The notes under the pieces: generated by a model
What the model was told of the DNA's origin: nothing
Database searches by the model: none
The model's input: only the letters and a program-made list of their open reading frames with translations
Part shown: piece by piece, positions 7,253 to 18,524 of the stretch
Layout: each line of letters starts with the position of its first letter
How positions within the stretch are numbered: the stretch's first letter is position 1
Assembly (NCBI GenBank): GCA_035639875.1
Contig: DASQXE010000028.1
Coordinates: 1 to 59,692 of the forward strand
DNA: 59,692 nt
DNA from: JAIBJP01 sp035639875
Lineage (GTDB): Bacteria > Actinomycetota > Thermoleophilia > Gaiellales > Gaiellaceae
Direction: 5' to 3'
Translations under genes and position numbers: made by a program

Positions 7253-8434
7253 CTAGGTGTTGATCTGCTTGAGAAGGACGCGTTCCGCGGCCCGCAGCGC
7301 CTCGTCGAGCCGCGTAAGCGGGTCGTCGTCGATGCGCACCTTCGGCCGCACGCCCTTTCCGGTCAGGTCGCGGCCGGCCGGCGTGCGGTAGAGGGCCGTG
7401 GTCAGCTTGAGCGCGGTTCCATGTGAGAGCGGCCGGATGGACTGCACCGACGCCTTCCCATAGGTGCGCCGGCCGATAATTACAGCGCGGCCGTGGTCCT
7501 GGAGCGCGGCGGCGACGATCTCGGCCGAGCTCGCGCTCCCATGGTTCACGAGCACGACCAGTGGGATCCGCGGGTAGGTGGCGCCTCCGGTGACCTCGTA
7601 GACCGTCTCGTCCTGATGGAGCCCGGAGATCGTGCACACGACGCCTTCGTCGAGGAAGACCGACACCGTACGCACGGCCTGCGCGAAGAGGCCGCCGGGA
7701 TTGTCCCGCAGGTCGAGAACGATTCCCTTCGCTCCGCGGCCCACCAGGGACGCGGTGGCGTCGGCCAGGCGGTCGCCCGCCGAGTCGGGAAACGCCAGCA
7801 GATGAACGTAACCGAACTTGACTCCGTGGAAGGGCACCAGGCGGGTGCGGAGCGATGGGACGGCGATCTCCTGGCGAACGACAGTGAAGCGCATTTGTCC
7901 TTCCCGCGGCCGGCGGACGCGGAGATGGACGATCGTGCCGCGCTCCCCTTTGATCAGGTTTAGCGACTGGTCGAACGTGAGCTTGCCGGCCGGGTGTCCT
8001 TCGATACGGACGATGATGTCGCCCGGCCGCACTCCTGCTTGCCGAGCGGGTCCCTTCATCGCGGAGGTGACGAGGAGACCAGTGCGGGCGGGCTCGACCG
8101 TCAGGCCCACGCCTGAGTAGCTTCGCGCGGTCCGGTTCTTGAGCGACGTGTACTCGGCGGCCGTGAGGTAGTCGGTGTTCGGGTCGCCGAGCTCCTTCAG
8201 CAGACCCGGGATGGTCGTCTCGCTCAGAACGTCACGCCCGACGGGACGGTAGTACGAGCTGGCGAGCGCCTCGCGGACCTCCTCGATCGGCGTCGGAGTC
8301 CGGTCGTCGGCGGTCGCGGCGCCCGCGTGGGTGAGGATGCGCGGCGATCTCGCGGTGAGCAGGAGACCGAGAACGAAGGCCGCCGCGAGCAGAAAAAGAA
8401 GGAGTGCAATTCCGGCCGCGCGTCGAGTTCTCAT
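7253..8434 (-). CDS. S41 family C-terminal processing peptidase
   Basis: The 393-residue protein has an N-terminal membrane anchor (about residues 8-27), so the protease faces outside. A PDZ domain (about 110-190, with GVGLTVEP and GVRPGDIIVRIEG) precedes the S41 core. The catalytic Ser is in NHGSASSAEIV near residue 300, and the Lys is in RTYGKASVQ about 25 residues later. Members trim or degrade envelope proteins. It lies between ftsX and rnr, the usual ctp position beside ftsEX, which hints at a role in peptidoglycan hydrolase control. Confidence 0.93.
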   Translation of the reverse strand: MRTRRAAGIALLLFLLAAAFVLGLLLTARSPRILTHAGAATADDRTPTPIEEVREALASSYYRPVGRDVLSETTIPGLLKELGDPNTDYLTAAEYTSLKNRTARSYSGVGLTVEPARTGLLVTSAMKGPARQAGVRPGDIIVRIEGHPAGKLTFDQSLNLIKGERGTIVHLRVRRPREGQMRFTVVRQEIAVPSLRTRLVPFHGVKFGYVHLLAFPDSAGDRLADATASLVGRGAKGIVLDLRDNPGGLFAQAVRTVSVFLDEGVVCTISGLHQDETVYEVTGGATYPRIPLVVLVNHGSASSAEIVAAALQDHGRAVIIGRRTYGKASVQSIRPLSHGTALKLTTALYRTPAGRDLTGKGVRPKVRIDDDPLTRLDEALRAAERVLLKQINT

Positions 8435-8448
8435 CGTGCCGCGCGCTG

Positions 8449-8454
8449 AGTATA
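8449..8454 (-). promoter_or_regulatory. -10 box TATACT before the S41 protease gene
   Basis: TATACT on the minus strand lies 14 nt before the ATG at 8434, in the 36-bp gap after ftsX. This could give a short-leader transcript in addition to readthrough from ftsEX. Confidence 0.4.
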
Positions 8455-8470
8455 GAGACCGCTGGAGCGC

Positions 8471-9343
8471 TCAGATCTGGAGGAAGCGGCGGATCGTGAT
8501 GCCCGAACCGGCCGCGCCCACCAGGAGGCTGACGCCGATGAGGATCAACGCCGTGAGCGGGAAGCTGAGGGCATGCACGTCGCTCTCGCTGAAGGTCGAG
8601 CTGTGGCCCTCGATCACCGGGAGCGCGAGCTCCCTGGCGAGTATCAAGAGGATGACCGCGACTATCGCTCCGAGGAGGCCGCAGATCACGCCCTCGAGCA
8701 TGAAGGGCCCCCGGACGAACCAATTCGAGGCCCCGACAAGCTTCATCACCTCGATCTCACGCCGCCGCGAGAAGATCGAGAGCCGGATCGTGTTCGCGAT
8801 CAGGATCGTCGAGGCGACGAGCAGTATCAGGCTGCCGAGCAGGAAGATGTACTTGATGACGTTCGTGACCGCCAGGATCCGCTTCGTCTTCTTCTGCGCG
8901 TAGTCGACCTTGTCCACCCCGGGGGGCGGCGGGTCGAGCTTCGCGGCGATCGCTGAGACCTGGTCAGCATTCTTTGGCGTGACCTCGAAGGCCGGCGGCA
9001 GCGGGTTGTTGACCAAGTTCTTGGTCAGCTCCGGGTACTTCTTCTTCATGATCTCGAGGGCCTCTGCCTTCGAGATGAACCGAACGCTCTTCGTCTCGGG
9101 ATAGGACTCGAGCTGAGCACGGATGGTGTTGATCTGCTGCTCGGTCGCGTCCTGCGCCAGGAACGCCTTGACGATGACGTCCTTCCGCACGTGATTCGTC
9201 CAGGAGTTCACCCACGAGAAGAGGGCGATGAAGAGCCCCAGCAGGAACATGCCGATGAGAACGGTCATGGTCGCCGCGACTGTCGTCGAGATGTTCGCGC
9301 CGATGGAGCGGATCGCCTCGCCGACGAACAGCTTCGTCCGCAT
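8471..9343 (-). CDS. ftsX: Cell-division ABC transporter permease FtsX
   Basis: The 290-residue membrane protein has a first helix near residues 22-45 (TVAATMTVLIGMFLLGLFIA), a large extracellular loop (about 50-165), and three C-terminal helices, the standard FtsX layout. With FtsE it signals to peptidoglycan hydrolases at the septum. The external loop would contact a partner such as RipC in mycobacteria. The start codon directly follows the ftsE stop codon, so translation is coupled. Confidence 0.95.
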   Translation of the reverse strand: MRTKLFVGEAIRSIGANISTTVAATMTVLIGMFLLGLFIALFSWVNSWTNHVRKDVIVKAFLAQDATEQQINTIRAQLESYPETKSVRFISKAEALEIMKKKYPELTKNLVNNPLPPAFEVTPKNADQVSAIAAKLDPPPPGVDKVDYAQKKTKRILAVTNVIKYIFLLGSLILLVASTILIANTIRLSIFSRRREIEVMKLVGASNWFVRGPFMLEGVICGLLGAIVAVILLILARELALPVIEGHSSTFSESDVHALSFPLTALILIGVSLLVGAAGSGITIRRFLQI

Positions 9344-10129
9344 TTAGGTCGCGTAGCTCCCGCGCCGCTCGTCGCGGATGACCGTCCCGTCGTCGAGCGC
9401 GATCACGCGCTTGCGCATCTTGTCGACCATCTCGCGGTCGTGCGTGGCCATCACGACGGTCGTCCCCGTGCGGTTGATGCGGTAGAGGAGCTGCATGATG
9501 CCGACCGACGTGTCTGGATCGAGGTTCCCCGTGGGCTCGTCGCAGATGAGGAGCGGCGGGTGATTGACGAACGCGCGCGCGATGGATACGCGCTGCTGCT
9601 CGCCGCCCGACAGCTCGTCGGGAAGCGAGTTGGTCTTGCCGGAGAGGCCGACCAGATTGAGGATTTCGGGCACCTTCGCGCGGATGTTGCGCTTCGACTC
9701 GCCCTGCACCTTGAGCGCGTAGGCCACGTTCTCGGAGGCCGTCCGATTCGGAAGCAGCTTGAAGTCCTGGAAGACGCAGCCGATGTTGCGCCGCAGCATC
9801 GGCACCTTGGAGTTCTTGAGCCGCGCAAGCTCTCGCCCGCCCACGATGATGCGCCCGTTCGTCGGCTCGAGCTCCTTGAGGAGCAGGCGCATGATCGTGG
9901 ACTTACCCGAGCCTGACGGGCCGACGAGGAAGACGAACTCGCCCTTCTCGATCACGAACGAGGCGTCGCGGAGCGCAACGACGTGCGGCTCGTAGATTTT
10001 CGTGACGGCCTCGAAGACGATCATCGGCGCCCCGGTAGGGGTCGGCGCAGGGGGCCGCTCGCCGTTCACGGCTGGAGCCGCTACGACTTCGCTGGCTGGC
10101 TGGACGTCTGAGAGTTGGGTCTCCTGCAC
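9344..10129 (-). CDS. ftsE: Cell-division ATP-binding protein FtsE
   Basis: The ABC ATPase has Walker A GPSGSGKST, the signature LSGGEQQRVSIARA and Walker B LLICDEPTGNLD. With the GTG at 10129 it has 261 residues, including a 35-residue Pro/Ala-rich extension not usual in FtsE. The family start would be the internal ATG (MIVFEAVTKIY) at 10024, but no clear ribosome-binding site marks either. It lies downstream of prfB in the common prfB-ftsE-ftsX order. A TAGACT box near 10190 may serve as its own promoter. Confidence 0.94.
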   Translation of the reverse strand: MQETQLSDVQPASEVVAAPAVNGERPPAPTPTGAPMIVFEAVTKIYEPHVVALRDASFVIEKGEFVFLVGPSGSGKSTIMRLLLKELEPTNGRIIVGGRELARLKNSKVPMLRRNIGCVFQDFKLLPNRTASENVAYALKVQGESKRNIRAKVPEILNLVGLSGKTNSLPDELSGGEQQRVSIARAFVNHPPLLICDEPTGNLDPDTSVGIMQLLYRINRTGTTVVMATHDREMVDKMRKRVIALDDGTVIRDERRGSYAT

Positions 10130-10218
10130 CGGTTCGAAAAGGGGGGCGCCCTGGCGGCGCGCCGGTATAGGTGGCTACGAGCGGCGGAGTCTAGCGCATT
10201 GACCGGCCAGATTCGCGT

Positions 10219-11326
10219 TTAGCCGCCGTCGCGCGTCGCCTGCTGCAACAGGTAGGCGTGGATGAACTCGTCGAGGTTGCCGTCGAGAACCCCCTGTGCG
10301 TTCCCTTCCTCCACCTCGGTCCGATGGTCCTTGACGAGCTGGTAGGGGTGGAGGACATAGCTCCGGATCTGGCTGCCGAAGCCTGTCGTCATGACCTCGC
10401 CGCGCTCGCGCGCCAGCTCCTCCTCGCGTTTTTCCTGTTCGAGCTCGGCGAGGCGGCTGCGCAGGATCTTGAGCGCCGTGTTCTTGTTCGAGAGCTGCGA
10501 ACGCTCGTTCTGGACGGCGACGACGATTCCGGTGGGAACATGCGTGATCCGCACCGCGGAATCGGTTTTGTTGACGTGCTGGCCGCCGGCGCCGCTTGCG
10601 CGGTAGGTGTCGATGCGGAGATCGGCTTCGTCGATGTCGACGCCGCCGTCGTCTCCGACCAACGGGCTGACGATCACCTGCGCGAACGAGGTGTGGCGAC
10701 GGTGGGCCTGATCGAAAGGCGACAGCCGCACGAGTCGATGCACTCCTCGCTCGGCCTTGAGCACTCCGTACGCGTTCTCGCCGGAAACCGTGAACGTCGC
10801 AGATTTGAGGCCCGCTTCCTCGCCGGGTGAGGCCTCGAGGAGCTCGGTCTTGTAGCCGCGCGCCTCCGCCCAGCGCAGGTACATCCGCAGGAGTATCTCG
10901 GCCCAGTCCTGCGCGTCCGTCCCTCCCTCGCCCGCGTGGATGGACACGACCGCGTCGCCGGCGTCGTACTCGCCCGAAAAGAGCGACTCCTCCTGTAGCC
11001 GGTCGAGATCGGCCCGCAGCGCGGCGACGCTCGCCGCCACCTCGTCGAGCTCGCCGTCGTCGGACGCGAGCGTGAGGAGCTCCCCGAGGTCGCTCGCCTC
11101 ACCCGCGAGGCCCTCGTAGCGTTCACGCCGCTTCGAGAGCCGCGCGTGCTCGGCCGAGATCTGCGCCGCGCGCTTCTGGTCGTCCCAGAAGCCGCGCTCC
11201 CCCATCTCCTGCTCGAGCTCCGCGAGGCGGGCGCTCAGCGCGTCCGGGTCAAAGGTAATCACGGACCCAGTCGAGCTGGGCCCTGATCTCCTCCATCTCT
11301 CGCTCGAGCGCGGCGCGGTCGGCCAT
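10219..11326 (-). CDS. prfB: Peptide chain release factor 2, made by programmed +1 frameshift
   Basis: RF2 recognises UGA and UAA. The first 25 codons run from ATG 11326 (MADRAALEREMEEIRAQLDW...) to CTT TGA C at 11254-11248. A +1 shift then continues with DPDALSARLAELEQEMG to 10219, giving about 368 residues, the usual length. The product has the SPF anticodon motif (LSPFDQAHRRHTSFA) and the catalytic GGQ (ASGAGGQHVNKTDSAV). Longer readings through the region before the shift are not the real N-terminus. It precedes ftsE. Confidence 0.94.
11248..11260 (-). promoter_or_regulatory. RF2 autoregulatory frameshift site
   Basis: The minus strand reads GAT TAC CTT TGA C, the conserved RF2 slippery site. 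When RF2 is scarce, the ribosome stalls at the in-frame UGA and slips +1 on CUU to make full-length RF2. The upstream Shine-Dalgarno-like stimulator of E. coli is only weakly present (GGGTCCG). Confidence 0.9.
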
Positions 11327-11342
11327 GGCCTTGATCGTAGCG

Positions 11343-11909
11343 TCAGCGAACGCCGACGTACCGAAACCCGATCGCGGCGAGCCGTCCGCTCCGAATGAGC
11401 TCGCGCTCGAGCGCTTCGTCCACCGCTTGCCGCTGCTCGCGATAGAGATACGGCTCCCACGAGCATCTCCGCTGGGAGAAGCGCGTCGCGAGGGTATCCA
11501 GCATCGCTGCGGAGGTATGGAGGCCTTCATGCTCCGCTCGCCACTCCCCGAGGTCGATTCCGACTTCCCGCGCAGAGCGCCCGTCCAACCGGTCCCACGC
11601 GAACTCGTCCAGGACGAGCACCCCACCTCGGTGGAGCAAGGCCGCGATCTTGTCGACGGCAATCGTGAGATCCGGTACATGATGGAGCGAGCGGCTCGCC
11701 ACCGCTCCGTCGAAGATTTCGGGATCCGCGAAGTTTTCGAGTGTCGCCCGCCGGAAGAGCGGCCCTTCCGGGGCGTCCGGATCGATCGCAACGACGAAAT
11801 AGCCGGCCTGGGCCAGTGTTTCGGCGAGCTCTCCGCGTCCGCAACCGACCTCGAGCACTCGAAAGGGCGGAGGCGGCAGCTCCGCCAGGACGAACTCGTT
11901 TACGTCCAT
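11343..11909 (-). CDS. Class I SAM-dependent methyltransferase
   Basis: The 188-residue protein has SAM motif I (VLEVGCGRGELAETL), the acidic residue after strand 2 (VVAIDPDAPEG) and a post-motif segment ASRSLHHVPDL typical of UbiE-like small-molecule methyltransferases. The substrate is unknown. It sits between secA and prfB on the same strand, 16 bp before prfB. This is an extra gene in what is often a direct secA-prfB pair. Confidence 0.85.
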   Translation of the reverse strand: MDVNEFVLAELPPPPFRVLEVGCGRGELAETLAQAGYFVVAIDPDAPEGPLFRRATLENFADPEIFDGAVASRSLHHVPDLTIAVDKIAALLHRGGVLVLDEFAWDRLDGRSAREVGIDLGEWRAEHEGLHTSAAMLDTLATRFSQRRCSWEPYLYREQRQAVDEALERELIRSGRLAAIGFRYVGVR

Positions 11910-11936
11910 ACGCCTAGCCGGCGGGACTTTGGCCGA

Positions 11937-14633
<2,697 letters not shown>

Positions 14634-14642
14634 CAGCTAGTC

Positions 14643-14648
14643 AGGTTA
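14643..14648 (-). promoter_or_regulatory. -10 box TAACCT, leaderless type, secA
   Basis: TAACCT on the minus strand is 9 nt before the secA ATG, with no ribosome-binding site between them. The flanking bases form GCTAACCT-GACTAGC partial symmetry. Confidence 0.35.
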
Positions 14649-14655
14649 GCGGAGG

Positions 14656-15156
14656 TCACAGAGGGTCGATCTCGATCTCCCAGAGCCGGTCGTGAAGGCG
14701 AACGGCGCGGAGGACGTAGGCAGCGAAGCGGCCGCCCGCGATCCCTTCGAGCGCGTCCACGGGCTTGGGCGCGGGCCGGCCGTCGATCTCGAGCGCGCGT
14801 TCCCCCTCCTGGGTCACGGTCAGCATCAGCTCCTCCCCGTGGGTATCGGCAGGGAGCTCGGCGACCTCGATGGCGACCGCGCCGACCGCCCACGTGGCCC
14901 CGTCGCGGCGGAGCGCGAAGGCCTTGTAGGGCGCGTCGAGCTCGCCGGCGAGCGCGCGCGCGGCGGGAGCGGCGACATCGGCGCCGGTCAGGTGGAGCAC
15001 GGTGCCGTCGGCGAGCGCGGCGAATGTGCCCTCGTCGCCCGCGGCGTCGGACTCGAACGACGCGACGGCGTCCCATTCGCGCACGCGGGGGATCCCCGAA
15101 ACGCCGCTCTCGACCCAGCGGAACGCCCGCGGGTCGCGGATGTCCTCGAAACTCAG
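14656..15156 (-). CDS. Hypothetical protein downstream of hpf, candidate CTG start
   Basis: About 166 residues with no family I recognise. The reading is coding-like in codon use and starts LSFEDIRDPRAFRWVESG before REWDAVASF. There is no ATG, GTG or TTG until the GTG at 15084, which would cut that part off. CTG at 15156-15154 overlaps the hpf stop as CTGA, the same arrangement as thiG-thiS in this window. The predicted fold is mixed alpha/beta without membrane segments. It shares the hpf transcript, so a role near ribosome dormancy is possible but unproven. Confidence 0.6.
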   Translation of the reverse strand: MSFEDIRDPRAFRWVESGVSGIPRVREWDAVASFESDAAGDEGTFAALADGTVLHLTGADVAAPAARALAGELDAPYKAFALRRDGATWAVGAVAIEVAELPADTHGEELMLTVTQEGERALEIDGRPAPKPVDALEGIAGGRFAAYVLRAVRLHDRLWEIEIDPL

Positions 15157-15698
15157 GTGACCTGTGGCTCGATGAGCCCGTAGTTTCCGTCACGCCGTCT
15201 GTAAACGACGTTGACGTCGTTCGTGTCCGCGTTCTGAAAGACGAAGAAGTCGTGGCCGATGAGCTCGAGCTGGAGCACGGCCTCCTCGGGAGTCATCGGC
15301 TTGACGGCGAACTGCTTCGACTTGACGATCACCGGCGTCTCCTCGTCGGCCACCACCGGGATCCCTTCGACGGGCTGCTCGTGGTTCCCGCGCGCGCTGC
15401 TGCGGCGGCGCTTGTCGCGGTAGCGCCGCGCTTGGCGCTCCAGCTTCTCGACGAGGAGATCGATGGAAGCCTTCATGTCAGTGGAGCTCTCTCGAGCGCG
15501 CAGAACCGGACCCTTCGTCCAGATGGTCGCTTCGGCCACTTGGTTTTGGGCGATGGACGGATTCTTCTCCACCTGAAGCTCGAGCTCGAGCCGGGCAGCG
15601 GCGTTCAGATGCTTGTCGAGCTTCCCGAGTTTCTGGAGGGCGTAGTCCTTGAGCGAGTCGGTGACGTCGACGTTCTTGCCCTTGACCTGAAGTCTCAC
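15153..15698 (-). CDS. hpf: Long-form ribosome hibernation-promoting factor
   Basis: The 181-residue protein has the N-terminal HPF/YfiA domain (VRLQVKGKNVDVTDSLKDYA, about 1-100) that occupies the mRNA/tRNA path. A basic linker (RRYRDKRRRSSARGN) leads to the C-terminal dimerisation domain (KPMTPEEAVLQLELIGHDFFVF). This is the long form that makes 100S dimers. GTG at 15698 has a GAGGAGG site 5 nt upstream, which decides the start against longer frames. Confidence 0.94.
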   Translation of the reverse strand: MRLQVKGKNVDVTDSLKDYALQKLGKLDKHLNAAARLELELQVEKNPSIAQNQVAEATIWTKGPVLRARESSTDMKASIDLLVEKLERQARRYRDKRRRSSARGNHEQPVEGIPVVADEETPVIVKSKQFAVKPMTPEEAVLQLELIGHDFFVFQNADTNDVNVVYRRRDGNYGLIEPQVT

Positions 15699-15751
15699 CG
15701 GAGCCTCCTCGTAGGGTGGCCTGAATCTACCTGATCGGGCTCGCCGTGAAT

Positions 15752-16447
15752 TCAGCGACGGACGGCGCGCGCGAACGTCACGACATACACCTCCCGCGCA
15801 CCCGCGCGCCGAAGCTCGGTGGCGGCAGACCCGACGGTCGCGCCGGTCGTGTAGACGTCGTCCACCAACGCGACGGACGCGGGCGCCTCGGCAGCGCCGG
15901 CGAACGCGCCGCGCACGTTTCTGCGCCGATCCTGGCGGGAGAGCCCGCGCTGCGGACGCACGCTCCGGCGCCGCTCGAGAAGCGGCTGGACCGGGATCGA
16001 CCACTCGAGCGCGAGGAGCCGCGCGAGCGATTCGGCCGTGTTCTCGCCGCGGTGCAGGACGCGGTCGCGTTGGCCCGGCACGAACGTCAAGACCTCCACG
16101 GGTGGACGCTGGACGACCTCGGCTACGAGTCCTGCAAAGACTGGCGCGAGCGGCCGCAGGCCGCGCTCCTTCCACGCTGCGACGAGCGTGCGGGCAGGGC
16201 CGTCGTAGGCGACGGCGGCGCGCGCCCGGACGAATGCCAGCCGCCGGCCGGAGCACTCGGCGCAGCGCTCGACCGGCCAGGCGGTCGGAGCCCCGCAGCG
16301 TCCGCATAGCGGCCCGCGGAGAAGCTGGAGCGCGGCCAGGCAGCCAGGACAGACGATACGCTCGCCGCTGCCGCAGGCAGCGCAGCGTTCTGGTACGAGC
16401 AAGTCGAGCAGGCGGAAACGACGGCGGTCGGCACGGTTCGTGCGCAC
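15752..16447 (-). CDS. comF: ComF family phosphoribosyltransferase-like protein
   Basis: The 231-residue protein has N-terminal zinc-ribbon cysteines (CAACGSGERIVCPGC, CGRCG, CAEC). A type I phosphoribosyltransferase domain follows, with the PRPP-loop VALVDDVYTTGAT near residue 195. In competent bacteria ComF acts in DNA uptake; elsewhere the role is unclear. The GTG at 16447 begins just before the zinc ribbon. Other competence genes are not in the window. Confidence 0.88.
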   Translation of the reverse strand: MRTNRADRRRFRLLDLLVPERCAACGSGERIVCPGCLAALQLLRGPLCGRCGAPTAWPVERCAECSGRRLAFVRARAAVAYDGPARTLVAAWKERGLRPLAPVFAGLVAEVVQRPPVEVLTFVPGQRDRVLHRGENTAESLARLLALEWSIPVQPLLERRRSVRPQRGLSRQDRRRNVRGAFAGAAEAPASVALVDDVYTTGATVGSAATELRRAGAREVYVVTFARAVRR

Positions 16448-16450
16448 GTA

Positions 16451-16468
16451 CCCACCCCCTGGGGTGGG
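16451..16468 (-). repeat. Inverted repeat before comF
   Basis: CCCACCCC (16451-16458) and GGGGTGGG (16461-16468) are perfect complements separated by 2 bases, 4 nt upstream of the comF GTG. It could be a terminator for the preceding nucleotidyltransferase gene, or it could hide the G-rich ribosome-binding site. Confidence 0.4.
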
Positions 16469-16533
16469 ATAGCAACGCTGGATGCGCGCGTGGCGCGCGA
16501 ACTGTGCCGCCTGTGCAAATTCGCCGCGTCGTT

Positions 16534-17553
16534 CTAACGCGCGGCGGGATAGCGGAGCACTGCCTCGGCCAGCTTCGAGGCGTCTCCGAAGATGCCCGCG
16601 ATGGCGAGGCCCTCGTCCGGGACGGCCGTCCCCGGAAGCAGCGCTGCGCTTCGAATCGCGGCGCCCTCGCCGACGCGGCAGTCGGCGCCGATCGCCGCCG
16701 GGCCTCGGATCTGCGCGCCCTCGGCGATCACCACCCCGGGACCGAGCACCACGGGGCCGTCGATCTTCGCCGAGTCGGCGATCTCGCAGTCCTCTTCCGC
16801 CCACACGCCCGAAGCGATCTCCTCACCGGGGATGTCGATACGAACGTGCCCGAGGACGGCGTCGAGGATTGTGTTGCGGAGCTCGTCCAGGTCGCCCACG
16901 TCGTTCCAGTAAGCCATCGTCGTGTACGCGTAAACCTCTTCGTTGGCTGCCACCAGGCTCGGCCAGATGTCCGTGCCGAAATCGCAGAACCGTCCTGCAG
17001 GAATCCGGTCCAACAGCCGGGCCTCGATGACGTAGATGCCGCAGTTGGCCAGGTCGGAGCGCGCCTCGTCGCGGGTCGGCTTCTCTTGGAAGCCGCGCAC
17101 GCGGGTGTCGCGGTCGAGGATCACGACGCCGTACGACGACGGATCGCTCACCGGCTTCACTGTGAGCGTCGCGAGCGCGCCCGTGCGGCGGTGGTGGCCC
17201 AGGAGCGCGGTGACGTCGACGTCGTGGAGGCCGTCGCCGGAGGTGACGAGGATGGTCTCTCCGTCCCAGAACTCCTCCAGCTTCTTGGTGCCGCCAGCCG
17301 TCCCCAGCAGCTCGGGCTCGTGAGACCAGCGGATCGACATGTCGAGGCTCGAGCCGTCCCCGAAGTAGCTCTGGATGAGATCGGCGAAGGCGTGGACGTT
17401 GATGCCGACCTGGGTCACCTCGTGGCGGTGGAGCAAGTTGAGCAGGTGGTGGAGGACCGGCCGGTTCGCCACCGGCATCATCGGCTTCGGGAGGAAGTCG
17501 GTGAGCGGCCGGAGGCGCGTTCCCAAACCCGCGGCCATGACCATTGCCTTCAT
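16534..17553 (-). CDS. Sugar-1-phosphate nucleotidyltransferase with left-handed beta-helix (GMP-PPase type)
   Basis: The 339-residue enzyme makes an NDP-sugar from NTP and a sugar-1-phosphate. The N-terminus has the nucleotide motif MAAGLGTRLRPLTDFLPKPM, then GTAGGTKKL, VTSGDGLHDVD and EKPT. From about residue 245, hexapeptide repeats (VVLGPGVVIAEGAQIRGPAAIGADC) form a beta-helix. The best family match is mannose-1-phosphate guanylyltransferase, but the sugar is not certain. Its ATG overlaps the mtnA stop (ATGA), so the genes are coupled. Confidence 0.86.
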   Translation of the reverse strand: MKAMVMAAGLGTRLRPLTDFLPKPMMPVANRPVLHHLLNLLHRHEVTQVGINVHAFADLIQSYFGDGSSLDMSIRWSHEPELLGTAGGTKKLEEFWDGETILVTSGDGLHDVDVTALLGHHRRTGALATLTVKPVSDPSSYGVVILDRDTRVRGFQEKPTRDEARSDLANCGIYVIEARLLDRIPAGRFCDFGTDIWPSLVAANEEVYAYTTMAYWNDVGDLDELRNTILDAVLGHVRIDIPGEEIASGVWAEEDCEIADSAKIDGPVVLGPGVVIAEGAQIRGPAAIGADCRVGEGAAIRSAALLPGTAVPDEGLAIAGIFGDASKLAEAVLRYPAAR

Positions 17554-18524
17554 CTGGTGGCACCCACCGTCGGCCGCGACAGCGAATCCTCATAAGGAGG
17601 TTGGTGCACGCCGATCTCCGTCACGATCGCGGTGATGAGGACCGCGGGCGTGACGTCGAAGGCCGGGTTACGTGCGGGGAAGCGGCCGGTCAGCTCGGCC
17701 GGGTCTCGCTCTTCGATCGGGATCTCGGCGCCGCTCGGCGTCGCGGGGTCGAGCGTCGAGGTCGGCGCGACGACGTAGAAGGGAATCTCGTGGTGGTTCG
17801 CCAGGACAGCAAGCGCGTACGTCCCGATCTTGTTGGCCGTGTCGCCGTTCGCCGCGATGCGGTCCGCCCCGGTCACGACGTGAGTCACCTCGCCGCGAGC
17901 CATGAGCGAACCGGCAGCCGCGTCGACCACGACCGCATGAGGGATTCCGATGCACTCGAGCTCCCACGCCGTTAGCCTGCTTCCCTGCAAGAGCGGACGC
18001 GTCTCGCCGACGAACACGTGCCGGACGATTCCGCGCCCGTGCGCTTCCCTGAGCGCGCCGACCGCCGACCCCCAGCCGCCGGTCGCAAGACCGCCGGCGT
18101 TGCAGTGCGTAAGGACCATCGCGCCCGGCTCGAGAAGGTCGGCGGCGTGCTCACTCATGCGCCGGCAGCGCTCCACCTCTTCCGCGTGAATCTCTCGCGC
18201 GCGGGCAACGGGGTCGGGCGCGCGCCGGACCTCGGCGAGCGCCCAGGCGAGGTTGACGGCGGTCGGGCGCGAGGCGACGAGCACGGCTTCCACAGCCTCG
18301 AGGTCCTCTCCGCGCGATGCGGCGAGCGCATAGCCGTAGGCAGCTGCGATGCCGATCGACGGAGCGCCGCGCACGGCCATCGACCGGATGGCAGCCGCCA
18401 CCTCCGCCGCCGAACGGCACTCGAGCTCGACTTCCTCGTCAGGAAGGCGGCGCTGATCGAGAAGGACGACACGGTCGTCCTCCAGGCGCACGATCTCCTC
18501 GGGAGTTAAGTCCCTTCGTCCCAA
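17550..18524 (-). CDS. mtnA: S-methyl-5-thioribose-1-phosphate isomerase
   Basis: MtnA converts methylthioribose-1-phosphate to methylthioribulose-1-phosphate in methionine salvage. Signatures are RGAPSIGIAAAYG, the catalytic-Cys region VLTHCNAGGLATGGWG (Cys near residue 140), the Asp-containing TGADRIAANGDTANKIGTY, and APTSTLD. The 324-residue reading starts with a TTG that overlaps ahcY by 19 nt. A GTG at 18491 would begin after the ahcY stop but sits too close to GAGGAG. Other mtn genes are not nearby; the neighbour ahcY supports a SAM-recycling role. Confidence 0.93.
   Translation of the reverse strand: MGRRDLTPEEIVRLEDDRVVLLDQRRLPDEEVELECRSAAEVAAAIRSMAVRGAPSIGIAAAYGYALAASRGEDLEAVEAVLVASRPTAVNLAWALAEVRRAPDPVARAREIHAEEVERCRRMSEHAADLLEPGAMVLTHCNAGGLATGGWGSAVGALREAHGRGIVRHVFVGETRPLLQGSRLTAWELECIGIPHAVVVDAAAGSLMARGEVTHVVTGADRIAANGDTANKIGTYALAVLANHHEIPFYVVAPTSTLDPATPSGAEIPIEERDPAELTGRFPARNPAFDVTPAVLITAIVTEIGVHQPPYEDSLSRPTVGATR

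Noticed and set aside
5332..7263. 643-codon plus-strand open frame opposite rnr
   Set aside because: Antisense to a clear RNase R gene, with no motifs and composition typical of a complementary-frame shadow.
10130..10218. GC-rich repeat in the prfB-ftsE gap as a riboswitch
   Set aside because: Only short G/C inverted words are visible; no known aptamer core and too short.
11327..11466. Upstream extension of the RF2 second frame as a single unshifted gene
   Set aside because: The extension is unconserved Arg/Ser-rich sequence. The CTT TGA C slippery site with a normal RF2 N-terminus in the other frame explains the gene better.
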